Source of the DNA: Acidovorax sp. SCN 68-22
GTDB taxonomy: Bacteria > Pseudomonadota > Gammaproteobacteria > Burkholderiales > Burkholderiaceae_C
Assembly (NCBI GenBank): GCA_001724785.1
Contig: MEDL01000009.1
Span: 1 to 33,848, forward strand
DNA: 33,848 bases
Direction: 5' to 3'
Shown here: piece by piece, positions 1 to 7,886 of the stretch
Numbering within the stretch: position 1 is the first letter of the stretch
Layout: the number at the start of each line of letters is the position of its first letter
Notes under the pieces: model-generated
The model's input: only the letters and a program-made list of their open reading frames with translations
What the model was told of the DNA's origin: nothing
Databases searched by the model: none
Position numbers and translations under genes: made by a program

Positions 1-401
1 GCCTGCTGGACATCGGAAAACGCCGTGATGCGGCCTTCGGCCAGCGCCTCCAGGGCCGCCCGCGCCTCCTGCCAGCGCGCTGCCATGGCTTGGTGCTCGC
101 CGTGCAGGCGTGCCACGGCATCGCGCAGCGCCGCATCGCTGCTGCCTTGCAGCAGCGGAAACACATGCTTTTCCTCGTCCTCGTGGTGCAGCGGCGCGGC
201 GATGTCGAAGTAGCGCAGCACGTCGCGCGCCGCCGCCATGGCCGAAGCGTCGCAGCCGGTGTCCAGCAGGTACCGGCACAGGCGCTCCTGCAAACCGAGC
301 GTGCGCTGCACGCGCTCGTGGCAGGCACGCAGCATCTCGAACGGCGTATCGAAGCCCACGGCTTGCCCACCAAAGCCCGGCAAGGGGGTGCCGCGCGCCA
401 T
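1..401 (-). CDS. Hemerythrin HHE-domain protein (3' end outside the window)
   Basis: The frame is open from ATG at 401 to the left edge, giving about 133 residues of a partial protein. Helical His/Glu motifs typical of hemerythrin-like cation-binding domains are visible: LHHEDEEKHVFP near residues 73-84 and LHGEH near residue 100. Such domains bind a di-iron centre and are associated with oxygen, nitric oxide or iron-damage responses in the cytoplasm. The start lies one base after the stop of the preceding gene, so it is almost certainly the distal gene of the nrdJ-nnrS set. That context suggests a role in nitrosative or redox stress, which is inference. The missing C-terminus prevents a count of all iron ligands. 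Confidence 0.8.
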   Translation of the reverse strand, partial: MARGTPLPGFGGQAVGFDTPFEMLRACHERVQRTLGLQERLCRYLLDTGCDASAMAAARDVLRYFDIAAPLHHEDEEKHVFPLLQGSSDAALRDAVARLHGEHQAMAARWQEARAALEALAEGRITAFSDVQQ

Positions 402-402
402 G

Positions 403-807
403 TCAGCCGATCCGCACCGCGTGGCCGCTGCGGTCAAAGGGAATGAGGCCGGAATGCGCGCCGCGCTTGATTGCGTCGACCATGCGCGAGAGTGGCGCCT
501 CGGCGTCTTCGCTGGTCGGCGCGCGGTTCAGGGTGCCCGACAGCGCGGCGGCGAACACCAGCGCCCACTTCTGGCCGAACTGCGCGGCTTCCTGCGCCAG
601 CGCATCGAAGGAGGCCAGCTCGTCCGGCGCCTTGTCCACGCACATCTGCGGCACCAGCGCGCCGCCTTCGCCACGCTCGAAACGCGCGCGCTGGGCGGGC
701 GTGGCGTCGTCCGGTAGTTCCACGCCGGCAAAAACGAACAACAGGCGCTGGGGCTCGGCCTGCGCACGCGCAGCCTGCAGCAGGTCGTCAAAACGGGAAA
801 TTTCCAT
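403..807 (-). CDS. Conserved small protein of unknown function (134 aa)
   Basis: ATG at 807 (MEISRFDDLLQAA) is preferred over an upstream TTG at 825; a purine-rich stretch about 10 bases upstream can serve as ribosome binding site. The protein is soluble, with no signal peptide or membrane segment. It has a conserved-looking core LLFVFAGVELPDDAT and a C-terminal IPFDRSGHAV. I recall proteins of this type in related bacteria carrying the database label ribonucleotide reductase subunit alpha, but it is far too short and shows no reductase motif, so that label is probably transferred from the neighbouring nrdJ. It sits between the nitroreductase gene (31 bases away) and the hemerythrin gene (1 base away). 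Function unknown. Confidence 0.75.
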   Translation of the reverse strand: MEISRFDDLLQAARAQAEPQRLLFVFAGVELPDDATPAQRARFERGEGGALVPQMCVDKAPDELASFDALAQEAAQFGQKWALVFAAALSGTLNRAPTSEDAEAPLSRMVDAIKRGAHSGLIPFDRSGHAVRIG

Positions 808-838
808 ACGGGTTCCAGGAGACAAAGATAGGGATGCG

Positions 839-1462
839 TCAGGGCGTTTGCAGCACGGCGCAGTAGTCGGCCGGTGCCGGCCGGGTGCGGGCGCGCTTGG
901 CGGACAGCACGCTGCCGATGTTCACGAAGCACAGCGCCTGCTGCCCCGGGCCGAGGCCAAAAAGCCGGCGCAGCACCTCCGACCCGAGCGCCTTGCCGCT
1001 CGTCAGCGCGGAACCGAAGCCCAGGGCCGTGGCCATGAGCAGCAGGTTCTGCACCGCGCAGCCGGCCGAGAGGATGCGTTCGGCCGGCTCGATTTCCGGG
1101 TCGCCGCCGGCCAGGTCCACCACGACCAGAAGCAGCAGGGGCGAGCGGAAAGCTTTCTCGCGGGCCTGCTCCACCTGCTCGGGTGTGGCCGAGGCGTCGC
1201 GCGCCAGCAGGGCCTGGCCAAACGCCTCGGCGAGCGCGGCGCGGGCGCCCTGCGGCACCTCGATCAGCCGCCAGGGCAGGAGTTGGCCGTGGTCGGGCGC
1301 GTGCGCCGCGGCGGCGAGGATCTGCGCGCGCTGCTCGGCGCTGGGCGCGGGCTCGCCCAGGCGTTTGGGCAAGATGGTCTGGCGCGCCTGCATCAAGGCA
1401 GCGGCAAAGGCCGCGCATTCCTGGCCGGACACCAGCGCTGCGGGGGTCGCGTGCTCGCTCAT
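839..1462 (-). CDS. Nitroreductase family protein (YdjA-like)
   Basis: A protein of 207 residues beginning MSEHATPAALV at ATG 1462. It has the nitroreductase-fold landmarks: an N-terminal R-x-T/S-I type segment (ARQTILPKR), the flavin-binding AAHAPDHGQLLPWRLIEV region at about residues 55-72, AGCAVQNLLLMATALGFGS near residue 132, and a short C-terminal domain. The length and the 'PDHGQLLPWR' motif fit the small single-domain YdjA subgroup of FMN-dependent NAD(P)H reductases; the physiological substrate is unknown. The gene starts 10 bases after nnrS and is followed by the small unknown gene, so it belongs to the nrdJ-nnrS transcript. Confidence 0.85.
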   Translation of the reverse strand: MSEHATPAALVSGQECAAFAAALMQARQTILPKRLGEPAPSAEQRAQILAAAAHAPDHGQLLPWRLIEVPQGARAALAEAFGQALLARDASATPEQVEQAREKAFRSPLLLLVVVDLAGGDPEIEPAERILSAGCAVQNLLLMATALGFGSALTSGKALGSEVLRRLFGLGPGQQALCFVNIGSVLSAKRARTRPAPADYCAVLQTP

Positions 1463-1472
1463 GCCGCCATTG

Positions 1473-2843
1473 TCACCCCGGGCGCCCGTCGGCCCGGCGC
1501 CGCCCGAACCAGGAACCGAGCCGCAATGCCCACACGGCACTGACGCCGGCCCAGAGCAGCGCCGCCGCCGCCAGCAGCCCCGGTGCCGTGGCACCGCCCA
1601 AGGCCGCCGCCAAACGCAGCACGGTGGCCAGTTGCCACGCCAGGAACAAGGCCCACAGCAGCCGGTCCGCCACCTGCGCGCGGCCGCTGTGCCCGCAGGA
1701 CACGCGCGTCACCATGGCCAGCATGAGCGTTCCCAGGCATCCCATGCCGAGGGCGTGCAGCGCCGCAAGCCGGGCCCCGGGCAGCACGCCGGCGAGCGCC
1801 GCGCCACTGGCCAGGCCATGCAGCAAGAAGGCCAGTCCAAGCCAGACAAACCCCAGGTAAAACATGCGCAGCAAGCGGTTGCGCAGGCTTTGCCGCTGCG
1901 CCCAGCCCCAGGCACGCCAGAGGAGCAGAGTGCCGCAGGCCAGTTCCAGCGCCGCGCGCAGGCCGATCCAGCCGCCGGCCCACGGCACATCGCCAGCGCT
2001 CAGCGCATCGACCCACACCGCCAGAACCTCGAAACCCACCGCAGCGACCAGCACCCCCAACCCACCCCAGGGATGGTCCCCGTGCGGGCCGGGGGGTGAA
2101 AAGAAAGGCAGCATGCGGTGCGCCACGGTGACGAAGACCAGCACGGCAAAGCCCCACAAGGCCGTCAGCACAAAGTGGCGCGCCCATCCCCATTCGCCCA
2201 GCCAGGTGCAGGCCGCCAGCCCCGCGACGCAGCAGCCGCCGACGACGAACGCCAGGCCAACGAGGCGTGCGTGCAACTGGTCGGCGGCGCGGCTCTGCGC
2301 GAGCAGGCGCCAGAACAGCACGGTGATCCAGGCCATCCCGGCGCATGCACCCGTGGCGCCTGCGCCGGCCGCCACGCGGCTCTGCGGCGCGCCCAACAGC
2401 CAGGCCAGCCATCCCGCCGCCAGCAGCAGCAAGGGCGCACGCAGGGCGCTGACGGGCCAGGGCGCGACCTGCAGCCACTTGGGCCCGGCGGTAAACAGAA
2501 AACCCGAGAAAAAAAGCGGGAAGAACCCGCACACCATCAGTGCCGCGTGCACCACCGCGGGCGGCACGGCGCCGGCAACCGGTGCCGCCTGCACCAGGCG
2601 ACCGAGTTGCACGCCCGCCCACCACCACGCCGAGCCGGCCAGCAGCGCCAGCGCGAGGAAGAAGGCCAGCCGGTGGGGCGCCAGCAGCAGGTGGCGCAGG
2701 CGCCAACGAAGATCGGGCGCGGCCGGCTTAGGTGCGGCCGGCTTAGGCGCGGCCGGCTTAGGCGCGGCCGGCTTAGGTGCGGCCGGCTCAGGTGCGGCCG
2801 AGAAAGGGGACATCGGCTTGGCAGGGCCAGGCCCGGCGGCCAT
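1473..2843 (-). CDS. nnrS: NnrS family membrane protein
   Basis: A protein of 456 residues with about 12 hydrophobic helices. It has features I associate with NnrS, a heme- and copper-containing inner-membrane protein linked to nitric oxide tolerance in denitrifiers: HRLAFFLAL near residue 57, GFLFTAGPKWL near 114, TVAHRMLPFF near 240 and HALGMGCLGTLMLAM near 366. The N-terminus is odd: four KPAAP units and one EPAAP unit (residues about 18-43), encoded by a 15-base tandem repeat. An alternative start is ATG 2813 (MSPFS), which would keep the repeat but drop ten residues. It begins 12 bases after nrdJ and ends 10 bases before the nitroreductase gene. Confidence 0.88.
   Translation of the reverse strand: MAAGPGPAKPMSPFSAAPEPAAPKPAAPKPAAPKPAAPKPAAPDLRWRLRHLLLAPHRLAFFLALALLAGSAWWWAGVQLGRLVQAAPVAGAVPPAVVHAALMVCGFFPLFFSGFLFTAGPKWLQVAPWPVSALRAPLLLLAAGWLAWLLGAPQSRVAAGAGATGACAGMAWITVLFWRLLAQSRAADQLHARLVGLAFVVGGCCVAGLAACTWLGEWGWARHFVLTALWGFAVLVFVTVAHRMLPFFSPPGPHGDHPWGGLGVLVAAVGFEVLAVWVDALSAGDVPWAGGWIGLRAALELACGTLLLWRAWGWAQRQSLRNRLLRMFYLGFVWLGLAFLLHGLASGAALAGVLPGARLAALHALGMGCLGTLMLAMVTRVSCGHSGRAQVADRLLWALFLAWQLATVLRLAAALGGATAPGLLAAAALLWAGVSAVWALRLGSWFGRRRADGRPG
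2716..2800. repeat. 15-base tandem repeat inside nnrS
   Basis: Five full copies of a 15-base unit (ggcgcggccggctta, with c/t variation at position 3 and one c in the last triplet) occupy 2716-2790, and ten bases of a sixth follow. The unit length is a multiple of three, so copy-number change would keep the frame. On the minus strand each unit encodes K-P-A-A-P. The neighbouring coding sequence lacks this periodicity. Confidence 0.9.
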
Positions 2844-2855
2844 GCGGCGTGAAGG

Positions 2856-5288
2856 TTAGCCGCAAGAACCCAAGTGCCCGCACTGGGTACAGTAGTCGCA
2901 CCCGTCCTTGCGGATCATGGCGTGGGCACCGCACTCACTGCATTTCTTGCCCGCCATGACCGGGGGCACGGTGGCTGCGACCAAGCCTTCGCTGGCCACG
3001 GCAAGGTCTTCCCCGGGCAGGGGCCGGGCACGGCGCGCGAGGATGTTCTGAATCGCGTACGCAATGGCCGCCACTTCCGAGTCGTGCCACATCGGCACGT
3101 GCGTGCCGTCCGCCTTCTGGTGGGTGCCCAGGCGCACTGGGCCACGGTCCCAGGCGACCTTGCGCATGTCGCTGAGCGCGCGTTCCAGGAAACCGCCGCG
3201 TGCCGCCAGCGACAAGAGGCGCATGCTGGACGTGACCCATTGCTGCGATTCGCCGCTCTGGCCGACGGGCATGAAGAACTCGATGGCACGGTCGATCAGG
3301 CCACCGGTCTCGGGATCGGGCACGGGGAGGAAAGAGACGACCAGATACAGGCGCTTCTGCCCTTCTTGCGTCCAGTAGTCCACCTTCTCGGCGACGGCCG
3401 ACAGCGCCCCCTTGGGCCGGCTTTCAATCACCGTGCGCATGGGGTCGGCGGGGGCAGCGGGCGCTGGCTGTTCGGCGCTGGCCGGGGCGGCGTGGGTTTC
3501 CAGCACCGAGCCGAGGATGCTGTTGGGTCGGTAGGTGGCCAGGCCCTTGAGCTTGGCGCGCCAGGCCTGCAGGTACAGGCCCTTGAAATCTTCGTAGGGG
3601 TAGTCGGCCGGGATGTTGACGGTCTTGGAAATCGCGGTGTCCACGAAGGGCTGCACCGTCTTCATCATGGCGATATGGCCTTCGGCCGACATTTCCAGCG
3701 CCGAGACGAAATAGTCCGGCAGCTGGTTGACGTCGCCGCCCAACTCGCGGTACAGCCGCCACGCGTGGTCCTCGACCGCATACTCGGCCATGGAGCCATC
3801 GGCCTCGCGCTTCCTGCGCTTGTACATCCAGGAAAAGGGCGGCTCGATGCCGTTGGAGGCGTTGTCGGCGAAGGCCAGGCTCACCGTGCCCGTAGGGGCG
3901 ATCGACAACAGGTGGCTGTTGCGGATGCCGTGCTTGCGGATGCGCGCCTTGATGGAATCGGGCAGCCGGCTGGCGAAGGTGCCATCGGCGAGGTAGCCGT
4001 CGGCCTGGAATTTGGGGAAGGCGCCCTTTTCAATGGCCAGGTCGACCGAAGCCGAATAGGCCGCATCGCGCATGTGCTGGGCGATGCGGGCGGCCATGGC
4101 GCGGCCCTCTTCCTTGTCGTAGCGCACGCACAGCATGGCCAGCGTGTTTCCCATGCCGGTGAAACCGACGCCGATGCGTCGCTTGGCGTGGGCTTCGTCG
4201 CGCTGCTGCGGCAGCGGCCAGAAGGTGACGTCGAGCACGTTGTCGAGCGCGCGCACCTGCAGCGCGACGGATTTCTCGAACGCGGCGAAATCAAAGGCGG
4301 GCACACCGTCGAAACCGAAGGGATGGCGCACGAAGCGCGTCAGGATGATGGGCCCCAGATCGCAGCAGCCGTAAGAAGGCAGGGGCTGCTCGCCACACGG
4401 GTTGGTGGCGTTGATGTCTTCGCAGTAATGCAGGTTGTTGTCGGTGTTGATCTGGTCGAGGAACAGGATGCCCGGCTCGGCGAAATCGTAGGTGGACTGC
4501 ATGATGGTGTCCCACAGCTCGCGCGCCGGCAGGCTGCGGTACACCCATTTGCCGTCTGCGCGCTGGTACGCGCCGTCCTTCATCACCGCCGCACCGGGCC
4601 GCGCCTTGTGCACCAGCTCCCAGGGCTGGTCGGCTTGCACAGCCTCCACGAAGGCATCGCTCACGCCGACCGACACGTTGAAGTTGTTCCAGCGACCAGG
4701 CGTGCGCTTGGCGGTGATGAAATCCATCACGTCCGGGTGATCGATGCGCAGCACGCCCATCTGTGCGCCGCGGCGCGCACCGGCACTCTCCACGGTGGAG
4801 CACGACTGGTCGAAAACGTTGATGTAGCTGCACGGGCCCGAGGCCATGGAGTGCGTTCCCTTGACCTCGGCGCCGCGCGGGCGGATACGCGAAAAATCGT
4901 AGCCGACGCCGCCACCGCGGCGCATGGTTTCGGCAGCCTCGCGCAGGGCCTCGTAGATGCCTGGGAAGCCCTCGTCGTCCACGCCCTGGATGCAGTCGCC
5001 GACCGGTTGCACGAAACAGTTGATCAGCGTGGCCTGGATGTCGGTGCCGGCGGCGCTCATGATGCGGCCCGCGCCGATCGCGCCGGCATGCATGTTGGCC
5101 AGGAACAGCGCCTCGTACTTCTCGCGCTCCCCTTCGACCTCGACGGACGCCAGGGCACGGGCCACACGGCGGAACAGGTCTTCGGCGCTGGATTCCCCCG
5201 GTTTGAGATACTTTTCCTGCAACACATCAAGGCTGATGGGTTGTGTGGCCGTGACATCCTGCGCGCGACCCAGGTCTTCTCTCTTCAT
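2856..5288 (-). CDS. nrdJ: Adenosylcobalamin-dependent (class II) ribonucleotide reductase
   Basis: A protein of 810 residues that reduces ribonucleotides to deoxyribonucleotides using a thiyl radical generated from coenzyme B12, independent of oxygen. Visible landmarks are the first redox cysteine in LINCFVQP (C91), GGGVGYDFSRIRP (126-137), the radical triad N296/C298/E300 in NATNPCGEQ, and a C-terminal zinc-ribbon-like segment with CSEC and CTQC pairs at 783-803. The C-terminal cysteines fit the class II role of regenerating the active-site disulfide. I chose ATG 5288 (MKREDLGRA); the upstream in-frame extension has no family similarity. It heads the nrdJ-nnrS-nitroreductase set. No cobalamin riboswitch precedes it, as expected if B12 is needed for its activity. 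Confidence 0.95.
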   Translation of the reverse strand: MKREDLGRAQDVTATQPISLDVLQEKYLKPGESSAEDLFRRVARALASVEVEGEREKYEALFLANMHAGAIGAGRIMSAAGTDIQATLINCFVQPVGDCIQGVDDEGFPGIYEALREAAETMRRGGGVGYDFSRIRPRGAEVKGTHSMASGPCSYINVFDQSCSTVESAGARRGAQMGVLRIDHPDVMDFITAKRTPGRWNNFNVSVGVSDAFVEAVQADQPWELVHKARPGAAVMKDGAYQRADGKWVYRSLPARELWDTIMQSTYDFAEPGILFLDQINTDNNLHYCEDINATNPCGEQPLPSYGCCDLGPIILTRFVRHPFGFDGVPAFDFAAFEKSVALQVRALDNVLDVTFWPLPQQRDEAHAKRRIGVGFTGMGNTLAMLCVRYDKEEGRAMAARIAQHMRDAAYSASVDLAIEKGAFPKFQADGYLADGTFASRLPDSIKARIRKHGIRNSHLLSIAPTGTVSLAFADNASNGIEPPFSWMYKRRKREADGSMAEYAVEDHAWRLYRELGGDVNQLPDYFVSALEMSAEGHIAMMKTVQPFVDTAISKTVNIPADYPYEDFKGLYLQAWRAKLKGLATYRPNSILGSVLETHAAPASAEQPAPAAPADPMRTVIESRPKGALSAVAEKVDYWTQEGQKRLYLVVSFLPVPDPETGGLIDRAIEFFMPVGQSGESQQWVTSSMRLLSLAARGGFLERALSDMRKVAWDRGPVRLGTHQKADGTHVPMWHDSEVAAIAYAIQNILARRARPLPGEDLAVASEGLVAATVPPVMAGKKCSECGAHAMIRKDGCDYCTQCGHLGSCG

Positions 5289-5522
5289 GGTGGATATCCG
5301 TAGGTGGTGGAAATGCGGGCGCCGCAGCGCCCGAGAGGTGTTCGCCTCAACGAATGTTGGGGCGAACCGGACGGGCAAGTTTAGCCCTTTCAGCCCGTTT
5401 CGGCAGAGCCGGAGCTGGCCGGGATTGTGCTAAGCGAACCCCCGAAAAACGCCCAAAAGCAAGCCTGGCTTGCACTTGGAGCGCAATGCTGGCGAAACAC
5501 TTTCTTTCAAAATCCGCAGGCC
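5289..5522. other. Intergenic region between carbonic anhydrase gene and nrdJ
   Basis: This 234-base gap must hold the nrdJ promoter and the end of the nar transcript. Besides the two leader stem-loops it contains a 15-base near-perfect palindrome at 5459-5473 (gcaagcctggcttgc), a possible operator or part of a terminator. I see no NrdR-type box of the kind found upstream of nrdA, and no B12 box. Confidence 0.5.
5316..5367 (-). other. Two stem-loops in the nrdJ leader
   Basis: 5316-5333 forms a 7-base-pair GC stem (cgggcgc/gcgcccg) with a 4-base loop. 5340-5367 forms a stem of up to 12 pairs (gttcgcctcaac/gttggggcgaac, one T-G position) with the loop gaat. Both lie 28-79 bases upstream of the nrdJ ATG and would be in its leader RNA if transcription starts further up. 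They match no riboswitch I know; a regulatory role is inference. Confidence 0.45.
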
Positions 5523-6209
5523 CTAAGGGTTTTCCTCGGTAAGCACCTGGCCGTCGTGTTCCACGTAGGGGTGGTAGGGGCCGGTGCCGCTGTGCCGGGC
5601 CACGGAAGCGGCGACGAAGTTGCCGCTCTGAACATCAAAGACATGCACCTCGCCGTCTTCGATGACGTAGTGCCAGCCATGCAGCGTGATGCCCCCCTCC
5701 TCCACGCGGCGGCGCACCATGGGGTAGTCCATCAGGCGCTCGAGCTGCAACACGACGGCGCGTTGCTCGGTGCGGCGCAGCGCAGCAGGCGTGGGCACCA
5801 CCGGGAGCGCTGCGAGCCGCCCCAGGTCGAGCCAGCGCCGCAGGTTGTTCGCCTCGGCCGGCACTTCCTCATACAACGCCTTGATGGCGCCGCAATGGCT
5901 GTGCCCGCACACCACGATGCGACTGACGTGCAGGCTCAGCACGGCGAACTCGATGGCGGCGGCCGTGCCATGGTGGCCATACGAGCCGTCGTAGGGCGGC
6001 ACAAAGGCGCCGACGTTGCGCACCAGGAACAATTCGCCGGGCCCGGCCCCCGTCAGCAGGTACGGCACCAGCCGCGAATCGGAGCAGCCGATAAACAGCG
6101 TGGTCGGGTGCTGACCGTCCTCGATGAGCGACTGGAACTGCTCGCGGTACTGCGGGAACGCGTCGCGGTTGAAGCTGCGCAGGCGGTCCAGCAGGTCGTC
6201 ATCGGGCAT
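5523..6209 (-). CDS. can: Beta-class carbonic anhydrase
   Basis: A 228-residue zinc enzyme interconverting CO2 and bicarbonate. Zinc ligands and active-site residues are all visible: C42, D44 and R46 in GCSDSRLVP, and H103 and C106 in GHSHCGA. The length is normal for the family. ATG 6209 is used; it lies 5 bases after the parvulin stop, so this is the last gene of the nitrate reductase operon. No signal peptide, so cytoplasmic. The position is unusual: in the comparable Pseudomonas operon a molybdenum-cofactor gene follows the parvulin. Its use during nitrate respiration is inference. Confidence 0.93.
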   Translation of the reverse strand: MPDDDLLDRLRSFNRDAFPQYREQFQSLIEDGQHPTTLFIGCSDSRLVPYLLTGAGPGELFLVRNVGAFVPPYDGSYGHHGTAAAIEFAVLSLHVSRIVVCGHSHCGAIKALYEEVPAEANNLRRWLDLGRLAALPVVPTPAALRRTEQRAVVLQLERLMDYPMVRRRVEEGGITLHGWHYVIEDGEVHVFDVQSGNFVAASVARHSGTGPYHPYVEHDGQVLTEENP

Positions 6210-6214
6210 GGTCG

Positions 6215-7132
6215 CTACTGGACCAAGGGCGAGTCCGCGCCGTCCATGTCCACGCCTTCCATGTGCGCGGCGCCCGCCAGCACTTGCAGATACTGGCGCA
6301 GGGCATTGACCCAGGTTTGCTGGCGCAGGCTTTGTGCCGCCGCGCTCCGGACGACTTCGAAGGCGGGGCGCTCGCCCGCCTCGCGGCCCACGACCTCCAC
6401 CACGTGCAGACCAAAACGGCTGTGCACCAGCCGGGCCAGCACGCCGATCTCGGTGGCGCCGAATACCTCCCGCGCGAATTCCGCAGCGCAGTCGGCGCGC
6501 GTGAGCCAGCCGAGGTCGCCGCCACTGGCGCCGCTCGGGCAATTCGACCATTGCCGCGCCGCCGCCGCGAACGCAGCCCCGCCGTCGTCGGCGCAGCGCA
6601 GTTCGATCAGCAAGGCCTCGGCGCGCAGGCGCAGCAGCTTGACATCCACCCCGGGCGTCACGGCAAAGAGCACATGGCGCAGATGCACGCGCTCACCGTG
6701 CCCGAAGGCCGCCGGATGCGCGTCGTAATAGCGGCGGCAGGCTTCTTCCGACGGTTCCTCAATGTGCAACTGCTGTTCCAGCAACCGCTCAATGGCCAGG
6801 GACGCCGCCTCGCTGGTACTCCCGTCGGTCTGCGGCGTATCCATGCCGTCCAGCAGGCCCGCCTTTTGCGCTTCCTGGCGCAGCAGCTCGGTGCAGGCGC
6901 GCTGGCGCAGCGCCTGGGCGTCCAACGCCGCACCCACCGGGTGCAGCGCAACGCCGTTGACACGCGCGACCTTCGCCGGCATCGGAGCGCCGGAAATGCG
7001 CTCTCCCGCCGGGGGCGCATCGATCGACTTCGCAATGGCGTCGTAGGCCGCCTGTTGCGCGTCGCTCAGCACCGCACCGCTGCTCGCCGCAGCACCACCG
7101 CAGCCACAGCTGCCAGATCCACATCCACTCAT
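6215..7132 (-). CDS. PpiC-type (parvulin) peptidyl-prolyl isomerase of the nar operon
   Basis: A 305-residue protein without signal peptide. The parvulin domain spans about residues 140-260, with HLRHVLFAV, SGASGGDLGWL and HSRFGLHVVEV as landmarks. The N-terminus MSGCGSGSCGCGG carries three closely spaced cysteines, suggesting metal binding or a redox role, which is inference. The cytoplasmic parvulin directly after narI matches the Pseudomonas aeruginosa nar operon, where a NifM-like isomerase occupies the same position. A likely job is assisting folding or maturation of the large nitrate reductase subunits. ATG 7132 is chosen because the cysteine-rich start begins there, 19 bases after narI. 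Confidence 0.88.
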   Translation of the reverse strand: MSGCGSGSCGCGGAAASSGAVLSDAQQAAYDAIAKSIDAPPAGERISGAPMPAKVARVNGVALHPVGAALDAQALRQRACTELLRQEAQKAGLLDGMDTPQTDGSTSEAASLAIERLLEQQLHIEEPSEEACRRYYDAHPAAFGHGERVHLRHVLFAVTPGVDVKLLRLRAEALLIELRCADDGGAAFAAAARQWSNCPSGASGGDLGWLTRADCAAEFAREVFGATEIGVLARLVHSRFGLHVVEVVGREAGERPAFEVVRSAAAQSLRQQTWVNALRQYLQVLAGAAHMEGVDMDGADSPLVQ

Positions 7133-7151
7133 GTCGTACTCCTGGAACCGT

Positions 7152-7886
7152 TCAGACGCGGCGGGCGGGCTGGTTGTGGCCTGCGGGCACATTGAGCTTG
7201 CGCGAGCGCACCAGCTGGTACGGACGCAGCACGTAGCCCAGGCTGGCGAAACCGCTCCAGACGTGCACCAGGCGGGTGAACGGGAAGACCAGGAACACCG
7301 TCATGCCGAGCAGCATGTGCGCCTTGAACACCCAGCCGCTGTCGGCCAGGAGTTCGACGCCGCCGGTACGGAAGGTGACCACGCGCTGGCCCCAATCGGC
7401 CAGCTTCATCATCATCGAGCCGTCCAGGTGCTGGGCCGACAGCGGAATGGTCGCCAGCCCGAGCGCGAGTTGCAGCCAGAAGATCACCAGAATCACGATG
7501 TCGCTGGTGCGCGAAGTGGCCCGGATGCGCGCGTCCGTCATACGGCGCACGATCAGCAGCGTCACGCCGATGATCGCCATCACGCCGGCGATGCCACCGA
7601 GCGTCATGGCGACCACCTGCTTGGTGCCGGCGGTGAAAAACGGCCCGTACCACGCATGCGGCGTGAGCATGCCCACGAAATGCCCGAAGAAGAGAAACAG
7701 CACGCCGACATGGAACAGGTTGCTCGCCCAGCGCAGGTTGCCGGTGCGCAGCATCTGGGACGAATCGCTTTTCCAGGTGTACTGGTCACGGTCGAAACGG
7801 ATCCAGCTGCCGACAAAAAACACCGTCAGGCAGACGTAGGGGTAGATACCGAACAGGAGGGTATCGATCCAGGCGCTCATAGTCAT
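7152..7886 (-). CDS. narI: Respiratory nitrate reductase gamma subunit (cytochrome b)
   Basis: A 244-residue integral membrane diheme cytochrome that takes electrons from quinol and passes them to NarH. Five hydrophobic helices are visible. The four heme-ligand histidines are present with exactly the spacing of the E. coli protein: H59 and H69, H190 and H208. ATG 7886 has a GGAG motif 7 bases upstream; ATG 7880 is an alternative. The start overlaps the narJ stop by four bases (ATGA), implying translational coupling. Confidence 0.96.
   Translation of the reverse strand: MTMSAWIDTLLFGIYPYVCLTVFFVGSWIRFDRDQYTWKSDSSQMLRTGNLRWASNLFHVGVLFLFFGHFVGMLTPHAWYGPFFTAGTKQVVAMTLGGIAGVMAIIGVTLLIVRRMTDARIRATSRTSDIVILVIFWLQLALGLATIPLSAQHLDGSMMMKLADWGQRVVTFRTGGVELLADSGWVFKAHMLLGMTVFLVFPFTRLVHVWSGFASLGYVLRPYQLVRSRKLNVPAGHNQPARRV

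Noticed and set aside
403-807. Calling the 134-residue gene a ribonucleotide reductase subunit
   Set aside because: I recall such a database label, but the protein has no reductase cysteines or fold motif; proximity to nrdJ probably explains the name.
5289-5522. NrdR box or B12 aptamer upstream of nrdJ
   Set aside because: No ATAT-centred palindrome and no B12 box are present on the minus strand.
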